From positions 1 through 62,315 of the forward strand of contig NZ_JAGIBD010000020.1 of assembly GCF_017744555.1 (NCBI RefSeq): 62,315 nucleotides of DNA, read 5' to 3'. A program made the position numbers and the translations under genes. The notes under the pieces are model-generated. The model was not told where the DNA came from. It did not search any database and saw only the letters and a program-made list of their open reading frames with translations. Positions 14,899 through 23,009 of this stretch are shown piece by piece. Every line of letters starts with the position of its first letter. The stretch's first letter is position 1. Source of the DNA: Cellulomonas sp. GTDB lineage: Bacteria > Actinomycetota > Actinomycetes > Actinomycetales > Cellulomonadaceae.

Positions 14899-15764
14899 GC
14901 CCCCGCGCCCCGAAGCCCACCCGCACGTACCGGTCCCACCGGCGCGCCCGGGGCCTGGCCCTGTGGTTCCTGCGGGCCATGACCCTGCTCGTCGCGTTCG
15001 GGATCGGGCTCGCGTTCACGGCCGCGACCGCGCGCGCCGGGTCCGACTCCCCCACCCCGTACGTCGTCGACACCTCGGGCGTGACCCTGCCCGCGGGCGA
15101 GACGTTCCATGCGCACGGGCACGTCAACGTCCGCACCGCCGACGGCCGCACGTTCGGGGTGCACCTCGACCCGAACAACGGGCACCCCGGCGCCACGTGG
15201 ATCGGCGCCACGTCGATCCCGTGGACCGCGCTCGGCATCCCCACCACCGCGTGCGTCACGTGGGTCCAGATCTCCACCCACGACGAGCACTACGGCGAGG
15301 GCGGACAGCCCCCGGTGTGCCTCACCCGACCAACCCAGGAGCCCACGTGGACGCCGACGCCCGACCCGACCCCGACGACCTCCCCGACGGCGTCACCCAG
15401 CCCGTCCTCGAGCTCGACCCCCACTCCGGCGACCGCGACGCCGACGCCCGAGCCCAGCGGCGAGCCGACCAGCACGCCGACGCCCGCCGCTCCGCCCGCG
15501 CCCGAGCGGCCCTCGACGCCTCCCACCGCCCCGTCGTCGTCCCCCTCGACCGGTTCGGCCCCGCCGCCTACCTCTGAGCGCGCTGAGGTCTCCGCCGCCG
15601 GACTCGACGACGACGGCCACCCGCTCTACGAGCTCGACAGCCGCGACGCCCTCGCCGCCACCGGGATCGACCCGTTCTGGACCGTGATCGCTGCGGCCGC
15701 ATCTATCGGCGTGGGCTGGCAGATCCGCCGCCTCGTCCGCGACAACCGAGGAGGGCAGCGATGA
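14895..15764 (+). CDS. Secreted surface protein with LAxTG sortase motif
   Basis: 289 aa, 4-bp overlap with the gene before. It has a basic start and a hydrophobic signal segment (LALWFLRAMTLLVAFGIGLAFTAATARA, about 25-52), then about 90 residues of beta-rich domain (DTSGVTLPAGETFHAHGHVNV...). About 95 residues of Pro/Thr/Ser stalk follow, then ALAATG and a hydrophobic helix (FWTVIAAAASIGVGWQ) ending RRLVRDNRGGQR. LAATG plus helix plus basic tail is the class E sortase sorting signal of actinobacteria. It would thus be covalently fixed to host peptidoglycan. Unusual inside an early phage operon; superinfection exclusion or surface change are possible. Confidence 0.85.
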   Translation: MSPRAPKPTRTYRSHRRARGLALWFLRAMTLLVAFGIGLAFTAATARAGSDSPTPYVVDTSGVTLPAGETFHAHGHVNVRTADGRTFGVHLDPNNGHPGATWIGATSIPWTALGIPTTACVTWVQISTHDEHYGEGGQPPVCLTRPTQEPTWTPTPDPTPTTSPTASPSPSSSSTPTPATATPTPEPSGEPTSTPTPAAPPAPERPSTPPTAPSSSPSTGSAPPPTSERAEVSAAGLDDDGHPLYELDSRDALAATGIDPFWTVIAAAASIGVGWQIRRLVRDNRGGQR

Positions 15765-17455
15765 GCGCCAACCTGACCGTCACCGACCTCTTCGCGGGCG
15801 CCGGCGGCTCGTCGACCGGCATGGCCTCCGTCCCGGGCATCGAGGTCGTCATCGCCGCGAACCACTGGAAGCTCGCCTGCGAGGTCCACAACCAGAACCA
15901 CCCGGACACCGACCACGCCGCCGTCGACCTCCACCAGGAGGACCCCCGGTTCTTCCCCCGTACGGACATCCTGTGGGCGTCGCCGGAGTGCACGAAGTGG
16001 TCGCAGGCGAACGGCAAGGCGCGCCCCGCGATCGAGGAGGGCCTGTTCGAGGACCCGCTGTCCGACGACGCCGCGACCCGCAGCCGCCTGCTGATGTTCG
16101 ACGTGCTCCGCTTCGCCGAGCACCACCGGTACCGGGCGATGATCATCGAGAACGTCGTCGACATCGCCACGCAGGCGAAGTACCGGCTGGCGTGGCACGA
16201 GTGGCGCCGGCAGCTGCGGGCGCTCGGGTACCGGTTCCGGGTCGTGTCGCTGAACAGCATGCACGCGAGCGTCCTGGGCGCCCCGGCGCCGCAGTCCCGC
16301 GACCGGATCTACATCGTGTGCTGGCGCGAGGGCGAGCGGGCGCCGGACCTCGACCGGGCGCTGCGCCCGCGCGCGTACTGCTCGAGGTGCGACCGCATCA
16401 TCGAGGCGAACCAGGCGTGGAAGAACGGCCGGGAGGTCGGCAAGTACCGGGCGCAGTACGTGTACGTGCACGGTGCGTGTGGGACGGTCGTCGAGCCGGA
16501 CTGGCTGCCGGCGGCCGCGGCGATCGACTGGTCGATCGCGGGCGAGCGCGTCGGGGACCGCAGCAAGCCGCTGGCGGACAAGACGCGTCTGCGGATCGCG
16601 GCCGGCATCGCCCGGTACTGGGGACCGGTTCACCTCGAGGCAGCGGGGAACACCTTCGACGCGGCGAACCCGAAGCACCCGCAGCACGCTGACCCGAACG
16701 CGTACTACCGCTCGTGGTCGACGCGCGAGTACCTGCGGGCGCTGACGACCGACGCCACGAAGGCACTGGCGACGCCGCCGTTCATCGCCGAGATGTACGG
16801 CACGTCGACGGCGCGGCCGGTCACCGACCCCGCCGGGACGTTCACGGCGGGCGGGAACCACCACGGCCTCGTCACCCCGTGCGGCGGGACGTGGAACGAC
16901 GACGCTCGCCCGACCGACGAGCCGCTGCGGACCCTCACGACGAGGGACGCCTACGGGGTCGCCACCCTCCCGTTCGTCATGACGAACCAGCGGGAGAACC
17001 GCCCGCGCCTCACGTCCGAGCCCATGCCTACGTTCACCACCGCGACCGGCGGCGGGCACGGCCTCATCGAGGCCGACATGGACGCGCTCGTGCACCGGAA
17101 CAACAGCGGCGGCGCCGAGATGACCACCCCGGTCTTCGAGGAGCTCCGCACCCTGACGACCGCCGGGCACCAGGCGCTCCTGCAGTCCGGGCGCCCCCGG
17201 CTGTCGCCCGCCGACCTGCGCGAGGCGCTCGACATGGTCGACGACGTCCTGTTCCGGATGTTCAGGCCGCACGAGGTGGCTGCGGGCATGGCGTTCCCGG
17301 CGGACTACCGGTGGGACGCGATCGACCCGGAGAAGGGGCGTCCCGCGTCGAACGCGGACGTCACGAAGATGGCCGGCAACGCGGTCACCCCGCCGGCCGC
17401 GCGCGACCTCATCGCGACGGTCGCCGCCGCAATCACCGGGGAGGTGGCGGCGTGA
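15761..17455 (+). CDS. DNA (cytosine-5) methyltransferase
   Basis: 564 aa. Motif I DLFAGAGGSSTG (9-20), motif IV with the catalytic Cys in SPECTKWSQ (Cys77), ENV motif VI (130-132), QSRDRIYIV motif VIII (178-186) and the C-terminal motif X (MAGNAVTPPAARDLI). The middle (about 310-470) holds repeated units of the form P-L-R-T-L-T-T...H-G-L, probably the target-recognition part. It likely protects phage DNA from host restriction; no partner endonuclease is adjacent. ATGA overlap with the surface-protein gene. Confidence 0.93.
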   Translation: MSANLTVTDLFAGAGGSSTGMASVPGIEVVIAANHWKLACEVHNQNHPDTDHAAVDLHQEDPRFFPRTDILWASPECTKWSQANGKARPAIEEGLFEDPLSDDAATRSRLLMFDVLRFAEHHRYRAMIIENVVDIATQAKYRLAWHEWRRQLRALGYRFRVVSLNSMHASVLGAPAPQSRDRIYIVCWREGERAPDLDRALRPRAYCSRCDRIIEANQAWKNGREVGKYRAQYVYVHGACGTVVEPDWLPAAAAIDWSIAGERVGDRSKPLADKTRLRIAAGIARYWGPVHLEAAGNTFDAANPKHPQHADPNAYYRSWSTREYLRALTTDATKALATPPFIAEMYGTSTARPVTDPAGTFTAGGNHHGLVTPCGGTWNDDARPTDEPLRTLTTRDAYGVATLPFVMTNQRENRPRLTSEPMPTFTTATGGGHGLIEADMDALVHRNNSGGAEMTTPVFEELRTLTTAGHQALLQSGRPRLSPADLREALDMVDDVLFRMFRPHEVAAGMAFPADYRWDAIDPEKGRPASNADVTKMAGNAVTPPAARDLIATVAAAITGEVAA

Positions 17456-18351
17456 CGTGCGAGACCTGCGGTCGGGTCGTGGCCGGTGCGACGCCGGCGC
17501 GCGCGGCGGCGAACCTGCGGGCGCACGAGCGCGTCCACGCGCCGGACCACGTGTCGAACTGCGGCAGCCGGCCCGGGTTCGTCTCGCACCACGCCCGCGG
17601 GGAGGAGCCGTGCGACCCGTGCAAGAAGGCCGCGCACGAGTACCACCGTGCGTACTACCACGAGGCCCGGAAGCACGTGGAGGGCGTCCCGCACGTCGAC
17701 GCTCGCCGAGTCGTGCGGCACGTACGTGAGCTGCAGCGCCGCGGGATGGGCGCGAAGCGGATCGCAGCGCGCGCCGGGGTCTCGGTGTCGACGGTCCAGA
17801 CGGTCGAGCAGCGGCGGCACGGGATCCGCCCGGAGACGGCACGGCGGCTGCTGGCCGTGACGTTCGATCCCGGGTGGCGTCCCGCGGAGCCGGTGGCGCG
17901 CCGGGTGCGCGCGCTGGCAGCGATCGGGTGGCCGGCCCGTGACGTCGCGTCACGCGCCGGGGTGTCGATCGCGGTCGTGGCGGACCTCACGGCGGGGCGT
18001 TCGACGCGTGTGGAGTCCCGGTCGGACGACTCGCTGCGGGCCGTGTACGAGGCGCTGTCGATGACCCCGGGGCCGTCGGAGCAGGTGCGGAAGGTCGCGG
18101 CCCGCAAGGGATGGGTGCCGCCGCTGGCGTGGGACGACATCGACACCGACCCTGCCCCGGCCGCGGCTTCCGACGAGCGCGTGACGGTCGTCGAGGAGGC
18201 CGAGTTCCTCGCCTCGGCCGGGGTCGGGTTCACCGAGGCCGCGACCCGGCTCGGGACCACCCCGTCCGCGCTGGACAAGCTCCTGCGCTACCACCACCAG
18301 ACCGACCTGCTGCACCGCATGCGCGGCAACGAGAGAGGGGCAGCAGCGTGA
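17452..18351 (+). CDS. Zn-binding multi-HTH protein
   Basis: 299 aa, GTGA overlap. The N-terminus has CETCGRVV and CGSRPGFVSHHARGEEPCDPCKKAAHEYHRAYY, two Cys-rich elements common in actinophage DNA-binding proteins. Three helix-turn-helix-like units follow: MGAKRIAARAGVSVSTVQTVE (~103-123), GWPARDVASRAGVSIAVVADLT (~160-182) and FTEAATRLGTTPSALDKLLRY (~262-282). Probably a transcription regulator binding multi-part sites. It directly precedes a WhiB-like gene (GTGA overlap). Confidence 0.75.
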   Translation: MTCETCGRVVAGATPARAAANLRAHERVHAPDHVSNCGSRPGFVSHHARGEEPCDPCKKAAHEYHRAYYHEARKHVEGVPHVDARRVVRHVRELQRRGMGAKRIAARAGVSVSTVQTVEQRRHGIRPETARRLLAVTFDPGWRPAEPVARRVRALAAIGWPARDVASRAGVSIAVVADLTAGRSTRVESRSDDSLRAVYEALSMTPGPSEQVRKVAARKGWVPPLAWDDIDTDPAPAAASDERVTVVEEAEFLASAGVGFTEAATRLGTTPSALDKLLRYHHQTDLLHRMRGNERGAAA

Positions 18352-18827
18352 GCAGCATCGCGTGCGCACCCGAGAACGACCCGCCGATCGACCTGGTAAC
18401 CGTCGGTGACGGCGCCCCGCAGGACCGGATCGACGAGGCCCGCGCCGTGTGCCTGGCGTGCCCTGCGCTGATGCGCTGCTCACCGCTGGTGAAGCGCATG
18501 GACGTCGCCGGCGTGGCCGCGGGCCTGACCCGCGGCGAGCGGCTGGCGTGGCAGGAGCGGCACGGGGTGCACCCGGAGTCGACGTCCCTGCTGGACGTGA
18601 CCCCGGCCCGGCAGATCACCGCGGCGATGCTCGACGACCTGCCGGCGTCCGGCGGAGGGGAGATCCACCCGCGGGTCCGGGACCTGGTCCTGCGGATGAC
18701 GAAGGCAGGCATGTCGGCGGACCAGATCGTCGACCGCCTCGGCCGGGAGGACATCACCCACCGGACCGTGAACTACCTGCGACGCACGTACATGAAGGGG
18801 TGGGCCCGTGTCTCCGACATCGCCTGA
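18348..18827 (+). CDS. WhiB-like iron-sulfur regulator with extra C-terminal HTH
   Basis: 159 aa. Cys6, then AVCLACPALMRC gives the C-x2-C-x5-C WhiB cluster, with the typical turn GVAAGLTRGERL (WhiB usually G-[VI]-W-G-G). Phage WhiB proteins modulate host sigma-factor activity. The C-terminal about 75 residues add a helix-turn-helix-like stretch (ADQIVDRLGREDITHRTVNYLRR), longer than cellular WhiB. The next gene starts 20 bp inside this one. Confidence 0.8.
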   Translation: MSSIACAPENDPPIDLVTVGDGAPQDRIDEARAVCLACPALMRCSPLVKRMDVAGVAAGLTRGERLAWQERHGVHPESTSLLDVTPARQITAAMLDDLPASGGGEIHPRVRDLVLRMTKAGMSADQIVDRLGREDITHRTVNYLRRTYMKGWARVSDIA

Positions 18828-19857
18828 CGGGATCAGGCTCCTGCCGTTGAGGTCGATCCGACCACACCCGGCGAACCCGCGGATGGACCTCGGTGACCTC
18901 GCCGACCTGACCGCGGACATCCGGGACAACGGGCTCATCGAGCCGCTCGTCGTGATCCCTGGGTCGTACGGCCGCGGGCACGGCCTGTGCGGGGACTGCG
19001 ACCAGGACGTGCCCCGCCACGGCTCCGGCGTCCTGGCCGAGCACGTCGTCGACGGACGACCATGCGCGGGCGGCGCGGAGCCCGCGGCGGACGACTGGTA
19101 CGTCGTCGCCGGGCACCGCCGCCGCCAGGCGTCCCTCGACGCCGGCGTGCACGACGTGCCGTGCGTGACGCGGTACGACCTGCGGACCCGCGCCGACGTC
19201 ATCGCGCTCATGCTCCGCGAGAACTCCCACCGGCGGGACCTGACCCCGCTGGAGGAGGCGCAGGGGTTCCACCAGCTCACGCTCGAGGGACTCACGGCGA
19301 CGCGCATCGCGCAGCAGGTGAAGAGGTCGAAGAAGACCGTCGACCGGCGTCTCGCGCTCATGGGCCTCGACGAGCGGGCGCGCCGCAAGCTCGCCCGCGG
19401 GCAGATGACCCTCGGGGACGCCGAGGCGATGCTCGACCTCCCGCCCGAGAAGGCCGACCGTGTCCTGCGGTCGGTCGGGACGACAGCGTTCCGGCAGGAG
19501 GTCGCCCGGGAGCGGCTCGAGACCGACGACCGCGCCGCCCTCGCGGCCGAGCTGCGGCGGGAGTTCCTCGAGCCGTTCCTCACGGGGGCGCAGCGACCAC
19601 CCCGGGCGGCCCTCCCGGGGCTGCGCCGGGAGGTCGTGACCTCCCTCGCGGAGGGCCTGCCCCGTCGGGTCGTCCGCGCGTGGCTGGACGCTCTGGGCCT
19701 CGGGGAGCCGGTCGAGGTGCACCAGGTCGACCCGGACCGTGCGCTGCTCGCTCTGGCGACCGTCGTGGCGTCGGGTGTCCCAGGGCAGTACGACCTGCTG
19801 GCGCGTCTGGACTACGAGCCGTCGCCGGTCGAGGTCGAGTTGCTGGAAGGTGCGTGA
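18808..19857 (+). CDS. ParB-like nuclease/DNA-binding protein with Cys-rich insert
   Basis: 349 aa. LLPLRSIRPHPANPRMD starts a ParB/Srx domain and VVAGHRRRQASLDAGV is the CTPase/nuclease motif (G-x-R-R). Between them, in place of a short loop, about 45 residues contain HGLCGDCDQDVPRH...GRPC, a likely zinc knuckle. A helix-turn-helix follows (TATRIAQQVKRSKKTVDRRLALM). In phages such genes are regulators or replication aids rather than partition proteins; no ParA is nearby. GTG at 18808 overlaps the WhiB-like gene. Confidence 0.85.
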   Translation: MSPTSPDGIRLLPLRSIRPHPANPRMDLGDLADLTADIRDNGLIEPLVVIPGSYGRGHGLCGDCDQDVPRHGSGVLAEHVVDGRPCAGGAEPAADDWYVVAGHRRRQASLDAGVHDVPCVTRYDLRTRADVIALMLRENSHRRDLTPLEEAQGFHQLTLEGLTATRIAQQVKRSKKTVDRRLALMGLDERARRKLARGQMTLGDAEAMLDLPPEKADRVLRSVGTTAFRQEVARERLETDDRAALAAELRREFLEPFLTGAQRPPRAALPGLRREVVTSLAEGLPRRVVRAWLDALGLGEPVEVHQVDPDRALLALATVVASGVPGQYDLLARLDYEPSPVEVELLEGA

Positions 19858-20810
19858 TGGCCCGCTCGCACGGCCGGATCCTGACCGGCATCTGGCAGGA
19901 CCCTGACTTCCTCGCGCTCGAGCCGGAGCCGCAGCGGCTCTACCTGTTCCTGCTGTCGCAGCCCGACCTGACGCAGGCGGGGTTGCTGCCGCTGCGTGCA
20001 CGCCGCTGGGCGCAGAAGTACGCCGGCGGGTCCGCGGACGCGGTGCGGGCCGCTCTGGGCGTCCTGGAGGCTGCCCGGTTCGTGGTCGTCGACGACGACA
20101 CCGAGGAGGTCCTCGTGCGCACGTTTGTCCGCAACGACGGCGTGTACAAGCAGCCGAAGGTGATGCTCCGCATGCGCGAGGACGCGAAGCTCATCGAGTC
20201 GGAGCGGCTGCGTGAGGCGTTCGCGGTCGAGCTGGATCGGCTGCCGCTCGACGAGTTGTCGGATGAGCCGGGCCGTGGAGGGGCGCCGTCGGTGAACGCG
20301 CAGGTCAGCGGGGTTGTGGATGCCCTTCGGGAGGACTTCGGGAACCCTTCGGGAAGGGTATCGGAAGGGTATGCGGTACCCCCCACGTGTGCGCGCGCGC
20401 GTTCCCCCTACCCCCAACCCCCTACCCCCGAGACACCTACGGTGTCTCAGGACGCGCCCGCTGCCGCGGTCGCCGAGACGAAGCCGGCCCGCCCCCGGGG
20501 GACGCGCGTCCCGGAGCCGTTCCCGATCACCCCGGACATGGTCGAGTGGGCGCGCACCGAGACCCCGGGCATCGACCACCGCGCCGTCACCGAGCGGTTC
20601 GTGGACTACTGGCGTGGCGTCCCGGGCTCGAAGGGCGTGAAGCTCGACTGGCCGGCCACGTGGAGGAACTGGCTGCGCCGCGAGCACGAGCGCGCGCGAC
20701 CAGTGCGCGGCGGGGGCTCGCGGCTCGACGACAACCTCGCCGTCGTCCGTGAGCTCGCCGCCGAGGAAGGCATCTTCCAGGCTCCGGTGCAGATCGGTGC
20801 GGCCCCGTGA
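19857..20810 (+). CDS. Replication initiator-like protein
   Basis: 317 aa, TGATG-coupled. GRILTGIWQDPDFLALEPEPQRLYLFLLSQPDLTQAGLLPLRARRWAQKYAG is the winged-helix N-terminus found in phage replication proteins that precede helicase loaders. A Pro/Thr-rich linker (about 165-205) leads to PFPITPDMVEWARTETPGIDHRAVTERFVDYWRGVPGSKGVKLDWPATWRNWLRREHER, a DnaA/DnaT-like C-terminal module typical of phage primosome proteins. Acts at the phage origin with the loader-like protein next to it (inference). Repeats in DNA at 20335-20400 (gggaacccttcgggaagggt) are possible origin iterons. Confidence 0.75.
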   Translation: MARSHGRILTGIWQDPDFLALEPEPQRLYLFLLSQPDLTQAGLLPLRARRWAQKYAGGSADAVRAALGVLEAARFVVVDDDTEEVLVRTFVRNDGVYKQPKVMLRMREDAKLIESERLREAFAVELDRLPLDELSDEPGRGGAPSVNAQVSGVVDALREDFGNPSGRVSEGYAVPPTCARARSPYPQPPTPETPTVSQDAPAAAVAETKPARPRGTRVPEPFPITPDMVEWARTETPGIDHRAVTERFVDYWRGVPGSKGVKLDWPATWRNWLRREHERARPVRGGGSRLDDNLAVVRELAAEEGIFQAPVQIGAAP

Positions 20811-21136
20811 CCCCGGCTGAGGCGGGCGCGCTGCTGGCGTGGGTCTCGACGATCGACAACCGCAGGGTGACGCGGGAGGCCGCGCACGCGTGGGCCGAGG
20901 TCCTCCCGGACGTCGACGTCGGGGAGGCGAAGGCCGCGGCGACGGCGCACTTCCGTGAGCAGCCGGGGGTGTACCTGATGCCGGCGCACGTGCTCGCCGG
21001 CGTGAAGCGGGCGCGTGCGGCGCGGTTGGCAGACGCCCCGGCACCGTTGCCGGTGGCTGACCCGGACGACGTGGCCGGGTACCTCGCTGAGGTGAAGCGC
21101 CTCGCGAGTGGTGGACGTAGGCAGATCGGAGGATGA
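20807..21136 (+). CDS. Helicase-loader-like small protein
   Basis: 109 aa, GTGA overlap with the initiator-like gene. Helical protein with [57 protein letters not shown], the pattern of small actinophage replicative helicase loader/inhibitor proteins. No Walker motif, so it would act as an adaptor rather than an AAA+ loader. Context (initiator, SSB, later DnaB-type helicase) supports this. Confidence 0.6.
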   Translation: MTPAEAGALLAWVSTIDNRRVTREAAHAWAEVLPDVDVGEAKAAATAHFREQPGVYLMPAHVLAGVKRARAARLADAPAPLPVADPDDVAGYLAEVKRLASGGRRQIGG

Positions 21137-21137
21137 C

Positions 21138-21596
21138 GTGAGCGGAGAGACCACGATCACGGTGGTGGGGAACCTGACCGCGGACCCGGAGCTGCGGTTC
21201 ACGCCGTCGGGTGCGGCGGTCGCGAACTTCACGGTGGCGAGCACGCCGCGGACGTTCGACAAGGCGCGGAACGAGTGGGTGGACGGCGACACGCTGTTCC
21301 TCCGGTGCTCGATCTGGCGGGAGGCGGCCGAGTCCGTCGCCGAGTCCCTCACCAAGGGCATCCGCGTCATCGTGCAGGGCCGCCTCGTGCAGCGCTCGTA
21401 CGAGACCCGCGAGGGCGAGAAGCGCACCGTGTACGAGCTGCAGGTCGACGAGGTCGGCCCGTCGCTGCGGTACGCGACCGCGAAGGTCACCAAGACCCAG
21501 CGGTCCGGCGGTGGTGGCGCTCCGTCGGGCGGCGCGGCCGGTGGTGACCCGTGGGCGACGCCTGCCGGCGGATACGGCGACGAGCCGCCGTTCTGA
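21138..21596 (+). CDS. ssb: Single-stranded DNA-binding protein
   Basis: 152 aa from the GTG at 21138, which has GGAGG 6 nt upstream and starts 1 bp after the previous stop. OB-fold signatures: [33 protein letters not shown], then [57 protein letters not shown]. The C-terminal Gly/Pro-rich tail ends DEPPF, the acidic tip that recruits replication and recombination partners. Binds ssDNA in replication and with the exonuclease/Bet pair. Confidence 0.96.
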   Translation: MSGETTITVVGNLTADPELRFTPSGAAVANFTVASTPRTFDKARNEWVDGDTLFLRCSIWREAAESVAESLTKGIRVIVQGRLVQRSYETREGEKRTVYELQVDEVGPSLRYATAKVTKTQRSGGGGAPSGGAAGGDPWATPAGGYGDEPPF

Positions 21597-22161
21597 TGGT
21601 CAACCGACCGAAGGCGATCACGCCGTGCGCGTGCGGATGCGGTCAGCACCCGAGGCGGTGGGACGCGCGGTACGTCGCCGGCCACCGCCCGCCCCGCCCG
21701 CTCGCTGACCGCCTCTGGTCCCGCGTCACGAAGACCGAAGCCGGGTGCTGGGAGTGGCAGGGCTTCCGCGGACCGACCGGTCACGGGCAGATCGGACGCG
21801 GCTCACGTCGCGACGGCCTCGTCGCCACGCACCGTGCCGCGTGGGAGGTCACGTACGGGCCGATCCCCGACGGCATGATCGTCCGGCATCGCTGCGACAA
21901 CCCGCCGTGCTGCAACCCCGAGCACCTCGAGCTCGGTACGCAGACCCAGAACGTCGGCGACATGGTCGCTCGCGCCCGCCAGGCCCGAGGTCGCGCCCTT
22001 CCGCAGACCCGCCTCAGCGACGAGCAGGTCAGCGAGATTCGGGCCGCCGTCGCGGACGGCGAGCGTCAACGCGCCATCGCGGCGCGCTTCGGCATCACCC
22101 AGGGTCACGTGTCGGCCCTGGCCTCACGCACCTACCGGAAGGACGTGGCCTGATGGTCAAC
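21593..22161. repeat. 12-bp direct repeat flanking the HNH gene
   Basis: CTGATGGTCAAC occurs at 21593-21604 and 22150-22161. Each copy holds the stop of the upstream gene and the ATG plus first codons (M-V-N) of the next gene. The HNH ORF lies exactly between them, suggesting insertion with duplication of the gene junction. Confidence 0.6.
21596..22153 (+). CDS. HNH homing-type endonuclease
   Basis: 185 aa, coupled to ssb by TGATG. PCACGCGQHPRRW is a Cys-rich start. GCWEWQGFRGPTGHGQI...HRAAWEVTYGPIPDGMIVRHRCDNPPCCNPEHLELGTQTQN is the HNH_3 domain, with the RHRCDN-PPC-C-NPEHL core. The C-terminus is a resolvase-type HTH (LSDEQVSEIRAAVADGERQRAIAARFGITQGHVSALAS) plausible for target recognition. 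HNH_3 plus HTH is a typical free-standing homing endonuclease. Flanking 12-bp repeats support recent insertion. Confidence 0.9.
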   Translation: MVNRPKAITPCACGCGQHPRRWDARYVAGHRPPRPLADRLWSRVTKTEAGCWEWQGFRGPTGHGQIGRGSRRDGLVATHRAAWEVTYGPIPDGMIVRHRCDNPPCCNPEHLELGTQTQNVGDMVARARQARGRALPQTRLSDEQVSEIRAAVADGERQRAIAARFGITQGHVSALASRTYRKDVA

Positions 22162-22623
22162 AGGAGCAAGAACCTGGGCACCCGAGCCGAGACCGCAGTC
22201 GTCCGCGCCGCTCGGCGCCTCGGGTTCCCGGGTGCCGACCGGCTCACCCTCACCGGTTCCCAGGACCGCGGGGACGTCGGGCTCTGCCCGGGCGTCATCG
22301 TGGAGGTGAAGGGCGGGGACGCCGCGCGGAGGGCGTCGGACGGGGCCATCGAGCGGTGGCTCGCGGAGACCGAGCGGGAGCGCGCGAACGCGGGCGCCGC
22401 GGTGGCGTTCCTCGTCGTGCAGCGCGCGGGCGTGGGGGCCCCGAACGCGCACCGTTGGCATGCGTTCTGGCGTCACGGGTGGATCTGCGACCTGCGCGGG
22501 TACCCGACGGAGCTGCGGGACATGGTGACGGACTCGTCGGTCGTGCGGATGTCGCTGGAGTCGGCGTTGGCGCAGGTCAGGGCGGTGGGGTACGGCTCGC
22601 CGCTGGCAGAGGCCGTGTCGTGA
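22153..22623 (+). CDS. PD-(D/E)XK nuclease, Holliday junction resolvase-like
   Basis: 156 aa, TGATG-coupled. NLGTRAETAVVRAARRLGFPGADRLTLTGSQDRGDVGLCPGVIVEVKGG carries the E...GD...EVK catalytic set (E near 14, D near 39, E-V-K near 50-52) of Hjc-like resolvases; later ERANAGAAVAFLVVQRAG and RWHAFWRHG fit the core sheet. It would resolve branched recombination or replication intermediates. It ends just before palindrome C. Confidence 0.8.
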   Translation: MVNRSKNLGTRAETAVVRAARRLGFPGADRLTLTGSQDRGDVGLCPGVIVEVKGGDAARRASDGAIERWLAETERERANAGAAVAFLVVQRAGVGAPNAHRWHAFWRHGWICDLRGYPTELRDMVTDSSVVRMSLESALAQVRAVGYGSPLAEAVS

Positions 22624-22630
22624 CTGTTGT

Positions 22631-22653
22631 GTAGCGCGAATTCGCGCTACAGT
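22631..22653. promoter_or_regulatory. Operon-head palindrome, site C, with -10-like box
   Basis: GTAGCGCGAATTCGCGCTAC (22631-22650), identical to site B, running into TACAGT (22648-22653) and then CGCTTG, also as at B. It begins 7 bp after the preceding stop. CTGTTG at 18 bp upstream is the only -35-like match. Confidence 0.75.
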
Positions 22654-22700
22654 CGCTTGCAGGCACGAACCAAGCCCCACCGACAGCCTCCGAACGCAGC

Positions 22701-22736
22701 GAGGCCCGGACCGCCTCCACAGCACGCCCGGGCCTC
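22701..22736 (+). promoter_or_regulatory. Leader hairpin of operon C
   Basis: GAGGCCCG (22701-22708) pairs with CGGGCCTC (22729-22736) around a 20-nt loop, the same loop size as in the operon B leader. It is followed by CACCACTCACAGGAAGG, like CACCACAGGAGAGG at B. The ATG at 22764 is 27 nt downstream. Between 22654 and 22700 nothing else is seen. Confidence 0.5.
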
Positions 22737-22763
22737 ACCACTCACAGGAAGGGTCTCACGACC

Positions 22764-23009
22764 ATGAACCACCAGACCAGCACCGACGCCGGCCCAGCCG
22801 TCGTCACCCAGACGCAGGCCGCCCGCGTGGCAGCGCGCACGGCCGAGGTCGTCGCCAGGATGCGCGCGGAGGCTGACGCCGCCGAGGCCCGCGGCGACCT
22901 CCTCGGGGCCGAGTCGCTGCGGCGGACCGCGGACTCCCGTGAGCGCGCCGGAGCCCGCGTGCGGCCCGGCGCACGGATCGCTCGCGACACCTCGGCGGTG
23001 GCGGCGTGA
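22764..23009 (+). CDS. Small helical protein, 81 aa
   Basis: ATG after CAGGAAGG, first gene of operon C. Ala/Arg/Glu-rich helix (TQAARVAARTAEVVARMRAEADAAEARGDLLGAESLRRTADSRERAG), probably a coiled coil or helical hairpin. No family recognised. The following gene overlaps by 4 bp. Confidence 0.6.
   Translation: MNHQTSTDAGPAVVTQTQAARVAARTAEVVARMRAEADAAEARGDLLGAESLRRTADSRERAGARVRPGARIARDTSAVAA

Noticed and set aside
15626..17953. 775-aa open frame antisense to the methyltransferase and HTH genes
   Set aside because: Low-complexity Arg/Pro/Val composition; both sense genes have unmistakable motifs.
20335..20400. Phage origin iterons inside the initiator-like gene
   Set aside because: Only a short GGGAACCCTTCGGGAAGGGT symmetry is visible; too little repetition to call an origin.
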